Shown: piece by piece, positions 1-6,793 of the stretch
Numbering within the stretch: the first letter of the stretch is position 1
How the letters are laid out: each line of letters begins with the position of its first letter
Assembly (NCBI GenBank): GCA_964504135.1
Contig: CAZDCW010000048.1
Location: 1-7,113 of the forward strand
DNA length: 7,113 nt
Source of the DNA: JACPTG01 sp964504135
GTDB lineage: Archaea > Nanobdellota > Nanobdellia > Woesearchaeales > UBA10216
Reading direction: 5' to 3'
Position numbers and translations under genes: made by a program
Notes under the pieces: generated by a model
What the model saw: only the letters and a program-made list of their open reading frames with translations
Told to the model about the DNA's origin: nothing
Database searches by the model: none

Positions 1-72
1 CTCAATTTAATAGCCTATGTCCGCAGACACCATATCACGAAAAGGTGACAGTATCTTGCCCTTTTGCAATGC

Positions 73-86
73 CAAAACCTTTATAA
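73..86 (+). promoter_or_regulatory. Archaeal promoter (BRE/TATA) of the P-type ATPase gene
   Basis: An A-rich, BRE-like stretch (CCAAAACC) is followed by TTTATAA at 80-86. The middle of the TATA box is about 28 bases upstream of the ATG at 112. This is the usual distance from an archaeal TATA box to the transcription start, so the message probably begins at or next to the start codon (leaderless). No Shine-Dalgarno-like sequence precedes the ATG, which agrees with that. The rest of 1-111 shows no supported gene. One frame is open from the left edge to a TGA at 46-48, but it is too short to call the tail of an upstream gene. Confidence 0.65.
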
Positions 87-105
87 CAGACCTCGTCCAG
101 TTTTT

Positions 106-118
106 AGTGCAATGCACT
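106..118. repeat. Perfect 6+1+6 palindrome spanning the ATPase start codon
   Basis: AGTGCA-A-TGCACT is a perfect inverted repeat with a one-base centre, and that centre is the A of the ATG at 112. The 8-mer TGCAATGC inside it (108-115) also occurs at 65-72, on the other side of the TATA box. A protein bound here would cover the predicted transcription start, so an operator is possible. Short palindromes also arise by chance, and no regulator is visible nearby. Confidence 0.3.
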
Positions 119-2808
119 TCCATTCAGCTGATGCAGGCTCAGTATTGCGGGAGCTTGGCTCCTCTGAGCAGGGGCTCTCTGCTGAAGAGGCAGCAGGCCG
201 GTTTAGGCAGTACGGGGCCAATGAGCTTGAGAAGGCCAAGGGCAGGACTGCTGTCATCATTTTCCTTCAGCAGTTCCAGAATTTCCTGATTTACCTGCTA
301 ATTATCGCCGCCGTGCTTTCTGTGTTTCTGGGTGAGATTCCCGAGGCAATAGGCATGTCTGTGATTATCCTCATCTCAGTTGCCCTTGGCTTCATCCAGG
401 AGTACAGGGCTGAGAGGGCTGTGGAGGCGCTAAGGAAGATAAGCGCTCCAACGGCAAGGGTTCTGCGGGCTGGAGCTGTCCGGAGGATTCCGGCTGTTGA
501 TGTCGTGCCTGGCGATATCATGCTCCTGGAGGCGGGAGATATTGTGGCTGCAGACTGCAGGGTTATTGAGGAGGCCAGCCTTAAGGTTGACCAGTCGGCG
601 CTTACCGGCGAGTCTGTTCCTGCAAGGAAACTTGCCAGGGTCATGCCTGAGGCTGTCCAGATTGACAGGCAGGAGAACATGGCTTTCATGGGCACGATTG
701 TTGTCTACGGGAAGGGAAGGGCTGTTGCATGCAGGACAGGGATGGCGACTGAGCTCGGAAAGATTGCCAAATCGCTGCAGACCACAGAAGAAGGCGCGAC
801 TCCCCTTCAGGCAAAGTTTGGAAAGCTTGCAAGGCAGATTGGCTTTGGAGTGCTGACTCTTGTTGCCATAGTCTTTGCCCTGGCGCTCTTTCAGGGAAGG
901 GAAGCCAGGATTGCCGACCTCTTCATTTTCTCGGTAAGCCTTGCTGTTGCCGCTGTCCCCAGCGCGCTTCCTGCAATTGTCACCATAAGCCTTGCCCTGG
1001 GCGCGAACAGCATGGCAGGGAGGAATATGATTATCAAGAAGCTTCCTGCAACTGAAACTCTGGGCAGCGTTACAATTATATGCACTGACAAGACAGGGAC
1101 CATTACGAAAAACCAGATGACTGTAACAAAAATTTATTCTTCCCAGGAGCTTATAGCCGTTTCAGGTGCGGGGTACGAGCCAAGGGGCGCATTTACAGGC
1201 TCTTCCGAAAAAAGGCTTGAGCCATCCAGAAAGCTTGCCCAGCTTCTGAGGATTGGCGTCCTGTGCAATAATGCCAGCCTTTCTGAAAAGGCAGGCCAGT
1301 GGAATGTTACAGGAGACCCGACTGAGGGCTCGCTTGTTGTACTTGCCAGGAAGGCAGGCATTGATGAGCACGTCATCAAGTCAAGGTTCAGGATTGTTGA
1401 GGAGCTTCCCTTTGACTCTGACAGAAAGCTGATGTCGGTTGTGTGCAGGAACCCTGAAACGCAGGCAGAGGAGGCCTTTGTCAAGGGCGCACCCGACATC
1501 CTGCTCAGAAAGTGCTCCCGGATTTTTGTGAACGGCAAAACCAGGAGGATGAATGAAAAGGACAGGAAGGAAATCCTTAGGGTTAATGAGAAGTTTGGCC
1601 GGGAGGCGTTGAGGGTGCTTGCCTTTGCGCACAGGCCATTGCCCAGGTCAAGAGGCGCATTTTCCTTTGAGTCTGTTGAGCGTGACCTGGTTTTTTATGG
1701 CCTTGCTGGAATGATTGACCCTCCGAGGGAGGAGGTAATGGGCGCGGTGAAGCAGTGCGAGGACGCTGGGATTAAGGTCATGATGATTACTGGCGACCAC
1801 CCCGCAACTGCAAGGGCTGTGGCAACGCAGATTGGCCTGTTCAGGAAGGATGACCGCGTGATTTCAGGCGATGAGCTTGAGAAGATGGATGACAGGTCCC
1901 TTGCAGAGGGCATTGAAAACATCCGCATCATTGCCCGCGCGCTTCCCCTGCAGAAGCTGAGGATTGTTGCCGCCCTGAAGAAGAAGGGCCACATTGTTGC
2001 GATGACCGGGGACGGCGTCAATGACGCGCCTGCGCTCAAGAAGGCCGACGTGGGGATTGCCATGGGAATTACCGGAACCGATGTCGCAAAGGAGTCTGCG
2101 CAGGCGATGCTTGTCGACGACAACTTTGCAAGCATTGTGAGCGCAGTCAGCGAAGGCCGCAACATTTACGACAAGATCCTGAAGTCAGCGAGGTATCTTC
2201 TCTCATGCAACCTTGGCGAGATAATCAGCGTGTTCCTCGCGGTTTTGCTGAGGCTTCCCCTGCCGATGGTGCCTCTGCAGATTCTGCTCATGAACCTTCT
2301 TACCGACGGCGTGCCTGCGCTTGGGCTCGGCGCTGAAAGCTCTGAGGCTGATGTCATGAAGCGCTCGCCAAGGAAGCCCGAAAGCTCCCTGTTGGACAGC
2401 AGCCACCTGTACCTTACAGTGATTTTCGGGGTTATAATGGGCCTCGGCACCCTGTTTATGTTCAACCTTTACCTTCCGCAGGGCCTTCAGCTTGCCCAGA
2501 CGGTCGCGTTCACTACGCTTGTTATGTTTGAGATGTTCGCAGTAATTGGCAGCCGCTCCCTTTACCCCTTCAGGAAGCTGAACGTCTGGACCAACCTGTG
2601 GCTGCTTGGGGGCGTTGCGATTTCCATTTCAATCCAGGCCATCGTGATTTACTGGCAGCCGATGCAATCGGTATTCAGCACTGTCCCCCTTTCTGCAGTG
2701 GACTGGCTTAAGATAATGGCTGTTGCCAGCCTTGGCTTCTTCATCATGGAGGTGGGCAAGCTGTTCCTCAGCCATGCAAGGCCTGAGTCTGTTAAGAATG
2801 ATGCCTGA
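112..2808 (+). CDS. P2-type (Ca2+-ATPase-like) cation-transporting P-type ATPase
   Basis: This is an ATP-driven cation pump of the inner (cytoplasmic) membrane, 898 residues from the ATG at 112. The N-terminal cation-ATPase domain covers about residues 1-50, with membrane helices M1-M2 near 57-95. The actuator loop carries TGES at 165-168. M3 is near 244-260 and M4 near 270-293. The phosphorylated aspartate is D326 in DKTGTITKNQ. The nucleotide domain has K458 in KGAP, and the hinge motif TGDGVNDAP begins at T632. Six C-terminal helices follow (M5-M10, about 692-886). Compared with SERCA, the site I residues are kept: N700 and E703 (M5), T731 and D732 (M6), E807 (M8). N728 is also kept, but the M4 glutamate of site II (PEGLP) is serine 284 in PSALP. 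The transported ion is therefore uncertain: Ca2+ is the default guess, and Na+ or another cation is possible. An in-frame TTG at 64 would extend the protein by 16 residues across the TATA box and was not used. The MFS gene overlaps the 3' end. Confidence 0.93.
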   Translation: MHFHSADAGSVLRELGSSEQGLSAEEAAGRFRQYGANELEKAKGRTAVIIFLQQFQNFLIYLLIIAAVLSVFLGEIPEAIGMSVIILISVALGFIQEYRAERAVEALRKISAPTARVLRAGAVRRIPAVDVVPGDIMLLEAGDIVAADCRVIEEASLKVDQSALTGESVPARKLARVMPEAVQIDRQENMAFMGTIVVYGKGRAVACRTGMATELGKIAKSLQTTEEGATPLQAKFGKLARQIGFGVLTLVAIVFALALFQGREARIADLFIFSVSLAVAAVPSALPAIVTISLALGANSMAGRNMIIKKLPATETLGSVTIICTDKTGTITKNQMTVTKIYSSQELIAVSGAGYEPRGAFTGSSEKRLEPSRKLAQLLRIGVLCNNASLSEKAGQWNVTGDPTEGSLVVLARKAGIDEHVIKSRFRIVEELPFDSDRKLMSVVCRNPETQAEEAFVKGAPDILLRKCSRIFVNGKTRRMNEKDRKEILRVNEKFGREALRVLAFAHRPLPRSRGAFSFESVERDLVFYGLAGMIDPPREEVMGAVKQCEDAGIKVMMITGDHPATARAVATQIGLFRKDDRVISGDELEKMDDRSLAEGIENIRIIARALPLQKLRIVAALKKKGHIVAMTGDGVNDAPALKKADVGIAMGITGTDVAKESAQAMLVDDNFASIVSAVSEGRNIYDKILKSARYLLSCNLGEIISVFLAVLLRLPLPMVPLQILLMNLLTDGVPALGLGAESSEADVMKRSPRKPESSLLDSSHLYLTVIFGVIMGLGTLFMFNLYLPQGLQLAQTVAFTTLVMFEMFAVIGSRSLYPFRKLNVWTNLWLLGGVAISISIQAIVIYWQPMQSVFSTVPLSAVDWLKIMAVASLGFFIMEVGKLFLSHARPESVKNDA

Positions 2809-3973
2809 CTTCAAGTCCAACATCTGGAAGGTTTACGCGTTCTGCTTCCTGCTTAACGTGATGTTCATTTCGGCTGTCCTCATTCCCTTTTTTAGCGACT
2901 GGGGCAGGCTGAGCTTTGCGCAGATTATGCTGCTGCAGGCCTGGTTCATGGCCTGGAGCATTATCCTTGAGGTTCCGACAGGGGCGTTTGCTGACAGGTT
3001 TGGGAGGAGGCTCAGCCTTGTGATTGCCTCGCTGCTCGGCGTCTCCTGGGTTATAGTCTATTCCTCAGCCCCGAATTTTTACGTTTTCATGGCCGGCGAG
3101 TTCCTTGCTGCGGTTGCAACGGCATTGACCTCCGGCTCACTGGAGGCCCTGACCTATGACAGCCTCAGGCAGTCAGGCACGGCCAGGGAGTCAAAGCGAG
3201 TGTTTATCAGGGCATCGCAGTTTGTGATGGCCGGAATCCTCTTTGGCTCGGTTACAGGCGGCATCGTTGCCTCAAGGTTTGGCCTGGACAAGGCCCTGCT
3301 GCTTACTGCAGTCCCGTTTGCATTTGGCTTTTTTGTTGCGCTGTCAATGAAGGAGCCAAGGCATTTAATGAAAAAGCAGGATTACAGGAAAACTCTCGTT
3401 GCCGGGTTCCTTTTCATGTTCAGGCATAAGGCAGTAAAGCTCCTTGCAATGGACTTCAGCGTGATTTCCGCAATCGCCTTTGCCATGATATGGGTATACC
3501 AGGTCCTGCTGAAGAACGCGGGCGTGGATGTGGCCTTCTTCGGGCTTGTAAGCGCAGGCTCTGTCATCGGCCAGATGGCCTTCCTCCAGGCAACGCCATG
3601 GCTGGAATCCCTGCTGGGCTCAAGAAAGCTGCTGCTTTTCCTCAGCGCAATGCTCACCGGCGTCATGTTCATAGTGGCCGCCATCGCCCTTAATCCATTT
3701 TTAATCGCAGCCGCCGCTATCATCGCCATTTCCCTCGGCCTTGGCCGCGGAACGCTGTTTTTCAGCTACATGAACAAATTCATTCCATCTCCGAAAAGGG
3801 CTACTGTATTGTCCTCAGTCGGGCTGCTTTCAAAGGCAATTAAGCTGTCTGTCTACCTGTTCCTTAGCGTGCTTTTCGTCTGGTCAGTCACCTATTCCCT
3901 GATAATCCTTGGCGCTGCTGCAATCATCTTTTCCCTTGTAAGCGGGGTTGAGGAGGCGCATCTGGCGGATTAG
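2798..3973 (+). CDS. Major facilitator superfamily (MFS) transporter
   Basis: This is a predicted 391-residue secondary transporter with about twelve hydrophobic helices, the normal size for the family. The loop between helices 2 and 3 carries MFS motif A, seen as G62, D66, R67, G69, R70 and R71 in GAFADRFGRR, preceded by the common LEVPTG. The middle loop between helices 6 and 7 is short and basic (about residues 185-200). The substrate cannot be read from the sequence; drug or metabolite export (DHA1-like) is a family-level guess. The start lies at tandem ATG codons 2798 and 2801, and either could be used. Both overlap the end of the ATPase gene (TGA at 2806-2808), which implies one transcript and translational coupling. 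The frame is open further upstream to 2723, but that would add 25 non-MFS-like residues inside the ATPase frame. No T-rich terminator follows; the elp3 promoter begins within 40 bases. Confidence 0.88.
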   Translation: MMPDFKSNIWKVYAFCFLLNVMFISAVLIPFFSDWGRLSFAQIMLLQAWFMAWSIILEVPTGAFADRFGRRLSLVIASLLGVSWVIVYSSAPNFYVFMAGEFLAAVATALTSGSLEALTYDSLRQSGTARESKRVFIRASQFVMAGILFGSVTGGIVASRFGLDKALLLTAVPFAFGFFVALSMKEPRHLMKKQDYRKTLVAGFLFMFRHKAVKLLAMDFSVISAIAFAMIWVYQVLLKNAGVDVAFFGLVSAGSVIGQMAFLQATPWLESLLGSRKLLLFLSAMLTGVMFIVAAIALNPFLIAAAAIIAISLGLGRGTLFFSYMNKFIPSPKRATVLSSVGLLSKAIKLSVYLFLSVLFVWSVTYSLIILGAAAIIFSLVSGVEEAHLAD

Positions 3974-3986
3974 CAACTGTATGCGT

Positions 3987-4000
3987 CACCTGAACAGGTG
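3987..4000. repeat. Perfect 6+2+6 inverted repeat upstream of the elp3 promoter
   Basis: CACCTG-AA-CAGGTG lies between the MFS stop codon and the elp3 TATA box, ending 12 bases before TTAAATAA. It would sit about 43-56 bases upstream of the predicted transcription start, a position where archaeal activators can bind. As RNA it could form only a small hairpin (five pairs with a GAAC loop) at the end of the MFS transcript. Its role is unproven. Confidence 0.3.
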
Positions 4001-4006
4001 CCTCAG

Positions 4007-4020
4007 TCAAGCTTAAATAA
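4007..4020 (+). promoter_or_regulatory. Archaeal promoter (TATA box) of elp3
   Basis: TTAAATAA at 4013-4020 is a good match to an archaeal TATA box. Its centre is about 27 bases upstream of the ATG at 4043, which predicts a leaderless elp3 message separate from the upstream transport operon. No Shine-Dalgarno-like sequence is present before that ATG, in line with this. The same geometry is seen for the ATPase gene at the left of the window. Confidence 0.7.
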
Positions 4021-4042
4021 GCAGCCTGTTCTCCCAGCCTGC

Positions 4043-5716
4043 ATGAAAAGCGCCTTCTACACCGAGGTTCTTCAGGCAATCCGCAGCGAGGGCCTCAGCG
4101 GCCAGCAGCTGTCACAGCTTAAGCTCAGGCTATGCAGGAAGTACAGGTTGAAAACAGTCCCCACTGACATTGATGTTATGCTTCACGCCTCGGATGCCGA
4201 GCTGAAGGATGTTAAGATTGTAACCAAGCCGACCAGGACAATCAGCGGAGTTGCAGTGGTTGCGCTTATGAGCGCGCCCTTAAGCTGCCCTCATGGCCGG
4301 TGCACTTTCTGCCCTGGCGGCCCTGGCTCTGTTTTTGGCGATGTTCCCCAGAGTTACACAGGCAGGGAGCCGTCAACTATGCGGGGTATCCGGGCAGGGT
4401 ATGACCCTTACCTTATCACTTTCAACAGGCTTGAGCAGTATGTTGCCACTGGCCATAATTTTGGGAAGGTTGAGGTGATTGTGCAGGGCGGCACTTTTCC
4501 ATCCTACGACGCCTCCTATCAGGAGTCTTTTGTAGGGTTTGCATTTAAGGCGTTGAATGATTTTTCTGAAATGTTCGCATCAGAAGGCATGCTCAACCTC
4601 GCTGCATTCAAGCAGTTCTTCGAGCTGCCAGGCGATATAAGGGATGCGGAAAGGTCTCAGCGGCTCAGGGAAAAAATCCTGGCATTGAAGGGCTCCATGG
4701 ATTTGCTGCACGAGCAGCAGAGGAATGAACTGGCTGGCTCCAGGATGGTTGCATTGTGCATTGAGACAAAGCCTGACTTCAGCAAGGAGGAGCAAATTAC
4801 CCAAATGCTGAGGCTTGGCACGACAAGGGTTGAGCTTGGCGTGCAGACGCTAAGCGATGATATTCTGGCGGCAACAAACAGGGGGCATGCGATGTCTGAT
4901 ACTTTAGAGGCGGTTCAGCTTCTGAAGGATTCCTTCCTGAAGGTCGGCTTTCACATGATGCCAGGGCTTCCAGGCAGCAGCAGGGATATGGATATTGAAG
5001 AATTCAGGCAGCTTTTTGATGAGCCTGCCCTGCGGCCTGACAGCCTGAAGATTTACCCCTGCCTTGTCATGCCTGGGACGCAGCTTTATGAGGACTGGAA
5101 GGCCGGCATGTTCAGCCCGCTTTCAACAAGGGACGCTGCAGACATCATTGCAGAGGGGAAAAGATTCGTGCCCGAGTACTGCCGCCTGATGAGGGTACAG
5201 AGGGACATTCCCACTTTCGCGACTTCAGCAGGAGTTGACAGGACCAACCTCAGGCAGTATGTTGAGAGGCTTTGCGCTGAAAGGAATATCTCCTGCCGCT
5301 GCATAAGGTGCAGGGAGCCGAAGGCCAGGAAAATTGGCCTGGATTCATTGGAATTAAGGAAGCTGGAATACGAGTCCAGCGGCGGGAATGAGGTTTTCAT
5401 ATCTGCGGAAACTGATGATTCCCTGCTCGGCTTCTGCAGGCTTCGCATCCCGTTTAAGCCTTTCAGGCCTGAGATAACGCCTGGCTGTGCAGGCATCAGG
5501 GAGCTTCATGTCTTCGGCCCTGCTGCCAGCCTCGCCTCTATGGGGGCTGTCCAGCACAGGGGCATTGGCAGGGCCCTGGTTGCCGAGGCAGAGGCAATCG
5601 CAAGGCGCCGCTTTGCTGCGAAAAAGCTTCTGGTGATATCCGGCGTTGGGGCAAGGGAGTATTACAGGAAACTGGGGTATGAAAATCACGGCGCATACAT
5701 GGCTAAGGAACTCTAA
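4043..5716 (+). CDS. elp3: tRNA uridine(34) acetyltransferase Elp3 (radical SAM + GNAT)
   Basis: Elp3 uses S-adenosylmethionine and acetyl-CoA to start 5-carboxymethyl-type modification of uridine at the wobble position of tRNA. In archaea it works without the other Elongator subunits. The protein has 557 residues from the ATG at 4043. The radical-SAM domain carries the [4Fe-4S] cysteines C82, C87 and C90 (CX4CX2C in CPHGRCTFCPGG), followed by QSYTGREPSTMRG, VQGGTFPS, VELGVQ, NRGHAM, HMMPGLPG, LKIYPCLVMPGT and QRDIPTF, all recognisable Elp3 blocks. Cysteines C418, C420 and C423 in CRCIRCRE match the zinc site between the domains. The GNAT domain ends the protein, with acetyl-CoA-binding QHRGIG at 504-509 and a closing YYRKLGYE. 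Two oddities are ETKPD (241-245) where ETRPD is usual, and a long charged segment around residues 175-225. A GTG at 3998 would extend the frame by 15 residues over the TATA box and was rejected. Confidence 0.96.
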   Translation: MKSAFYTEVLQAIRSEGLSGQQLSQLKLRLCRKYRLKTVPTDIDVMLHASDAELKDVKIVTKPTRTISGVAVVALMSAPLSCPHGRCTFCPGGPGSVFGDVPQSYTGREPSTMRGIRAGYDPYLITFNRLEQYVATGHNFGKVEVIVQGGTFPSYDASYQESFVGFAFKALNDFSEMFASEGMLNLAAFKQFFELPGDIRDAERSQRLREKILALKGSMDLLHEQQRNELAGSRMVALCIETKPDFSKEEQITQMLRLGTTRVELGVQTLSDDILAATNRGHAMSDTLEAVQLLKDSFLKVGFHMMPGLPGSSRDMDIEEFRQLFDEPALRPDSLKIYPCLVMPGTQLYEDWKAGMFSPLSTRDAADIIAEGKRFVPEYCRLMRVQRDIPTFATSAGVDRTNLRQYVERLCAERNISCRCIRCREPKARKIGLDSLELRKLEYESSGGNEVFISAETDDSLLGFCRLRIPFKPFRPEITPGCAGIRELHVFGPAASLASMGAVQHRGIGRALVAEAEAIARRRFAAKKLLVISGVGAREYYRKLGYENHGAYMAKEL

Positions 5717-5787
5717 TCCATACATCTTGCCCCAATTCTTTGTGTCATATATATAGCATAGCGTAAAATTTTTATCTGCTGCGCCTG
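5717..5787 (+). promoter_or_regulatory. Promoter region of the unknown gene, with two TATA-like boxes
   Basis: This AT-rich stretch between elp3 and the next gene holds two candidate TATA boxes. ATATATATA at 5747-5755 predicts a transcription start near 5778 and a leader of about 30 bases. TTTTTAT at 5769-5775 predicts a start near 5799 and a leader of about 10 bases. The sequence cannot decide between them. The short T-rich run just after the elp3 stop (ATTCTTTGTG) might help end elp3 transcription, but it is weak. Confidence 0.5.
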
Positions 5788-5802
5788 CCCCGTATTACGG
5801 GG
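5788..5802 (+). promoter_or_regulatory. Perfect 7+1+7 GC-rich inverted repeat just before a GTG start
   Basis: CCCCGTA-T-TACGGGG is a perfect inverted repeat ending 7 bases before the GTG at 5810. Its right arm contains GGGG, and GGGGA at 5799-5803 is the only Shine-Dalgarno-like sequence for that gene, with a 6-base spacing to the start. If the message begins near 5778, the leader would fold into a stable hairpin hiding this site. If it begins near 5799, the repeat would instead be a DNA operator over the transcription start. Either reading suggests control of the downstream gene, but nothing proves it. Confidence 0.45.
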
Positions 5803-5809
5803 AATTGCT

Positions 5810-6793
5810 GTGCTTGACGACTTTATCGCGCTTCTCATTGCAGAGATGGGCTTTAACCCTAAGCAGGCTGAGCATGTAGAGCTTGCAGAAGGCCTTCACA
5901 CTGCGCTTAATGGGCAGTATGGAAAGGGCATGCTTTGCTTTGAAGGCAGCATGCAAAGGAATGGCCGCCCTGAAGTTTTGGCTGTGGTGCCTGACCACAG
6001 GGTGGTTGACCCTATTTTCCTGGGAAGCAACGCAGGAGTGGATTTAGTTTCCCTTACAGGCCGTGTGGAAAATGGCGGCACTGATTACCTGAGGCTGGGC
6101 ATTTATGGGAGGGCATCTGTCAGGAATGGCGGCTCAGCTTACAGGCTGCGCTCACCAGGTGGGCTGAAAGGGACTGTTTACAGCCTTCTCGGCGGCAACA
6201 CTTCAATGGAGTCCACTGCCGCTAATCATAGCGGGCTGTATATCCCGGCAATGCATATAGGCAACACGACTCCACCAAGGCATGCAGGGGACGGAACAGC
6301 TCTGGAATGTACAGGGGACGAAACAGCCCAAACATACCAAGACAGGGACGGGCTGTTCTGGAGCCTTGCCGGTGAATTTTCAGGGCTGGTATTTTTCCCT
6401 GTTGAGAAACACGACCGCAGGAAATCGTCAGAATTGAGATTCACTCCGGATTCCAACTCCAGCCGCGCTTTCTATGCGGAATTGCCTGAAAGCGAATTGG
6501 CCAGGCAGGTTAGCGTAGTAATCGGGGGCGAATACGAGGTTACTTTGGACCTTAGGCACGGAATGACTGTTCAACAGGTTTACAAATTCCTGGAGGGCCT
6601 GACACGTGAATGGTCGCCGGATAGGGCCCATCCTGGAGTGGAATTTGGGCCGCAGAATAACCTTAATGCCTATTTCCGCAGGCAGGTTGCCTGGTCGCCT
6701 GGGCAGGATGCAGGAAACATTACCGGGCTTTTGGGATACTTGACAAGGGTTTCCGGAAAGGAACTCATTCCTTTCGCTGGCCGAAGCTCCTGA
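5810..6793 (+). CDS. Hypothetical protein, 327 residues, soluble, no recognised family
   Basis: I do not recognise this protein. It begins with a helical stretch (residues 1-35) and continues as a glycine-rich, mixed-strand sequence. There is no signal peptide or membrane helix and there are only two cysteines, so it should be a cytoplasmic soluble protein. Residues 159-176 contain two related nine-residue units (AGDGTALEC, TGDETAQTY), the trace of a short tandem duplication. A region rich in charged residues follows (about 200-225), and the C-terminal third looks again like alternating strands and a helix (about 260-275). It is very likely real: it is long, has its own promoter region, and its codon choice resembles that of the neighbours. 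The start is GTG at 5810 with GGGGA six bases upstream; an ATG at 5846 is a shorter alternative. Its 3' end overlaps the opposing arvC-like gene by 29 bases. Confidence 0.75.
   Translation: MLDDFIALLIAEMGFNPKQAEHVELAEGLHTALNGQYGKGMLCFEGSMQRNGRPEVLAVVPDHRVVDPIFLGSNAGVDLVSLTGRVENGGTDYLRLGIYGRASVRNGGSAYRLRSPGGLKGTVYSLLGGNTSMESTAANHSGLYIPAMHIGNTTPPRHAGDGTALECTGDETAQTYQDRDGLFWSLAGEFSGLVFFPVEKHDRRKSSELRFTPDSNSSRAFYAELPESELARQVSVVIGGEYEVTLDLRHGMTVQQVYKFLEGLTREWSPDRAHPGVEFGPQNNLNAYFRRQVAWSPGQDAGNITGLLGYLTRVSGKELIPFAGRSS
6285..6327 (+). repeat. Short in-frame tandem duplication (27-base period) in the unknown gene
   Basis: The 16-base core CAGGGGACGGAACAGC (6285-6300) recurs as CAGGGGACGAAACAGC (6312-6327), 15 of 16 bases the same and exactly 27 bases apart, so nine codons. 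Outside the core the units have diverged (about 18 of 27 bases match). A weaker CAGGGACGG at 6343 is not in register. This looks like an old local duplication inside the gene. Confidence 0.55.

Noticed and set aside
1..48. Open frame from the left edge to a TGA, possibly the tail of an upstream gene
   Set aside because: It is only 15 codons with no recognisable sequence, so chance cannot be excluded.
64..111. TTG-started extension of the ATPase
   Set aside because: It would translate through the TATA box at 80-86, and the added residues do not resemble the family N-terminus, which begins close to the ATG at 112.
17..289. Plus-strand open frame of 90 codons at the left edge
   Set aside because: It runs in another frame through the ATPase N-terminus and has no family features; the ATPase frame is clearly the coding one.
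291..695. 134-codon minus-strand open frame inside the ATPase gene
   Set aside because: It is a shadow of the M2 to actuator-domain coding sequence with no independent evidence.
1695..2165. 156-codon minus-strand open frame inside the ATPase gene
   Set aside because: It is antisense to the strongly conserved P-domain, is low in complexity (serine, alanine, isoleucine), and is explained by the codon bias of the real gene.
3998..4042. GTG-started extension of Elp3
   Set aside because: It would translate through the TATA box at 4013-4020; the ATG at 4043 has the right spacing for a leaderless start.
5086..5496. 136-codon minus-strand open frame inside elp3
   Set aside because: It is antisense to conserved Elp3 blocks, with no promoter or recognisable domain.
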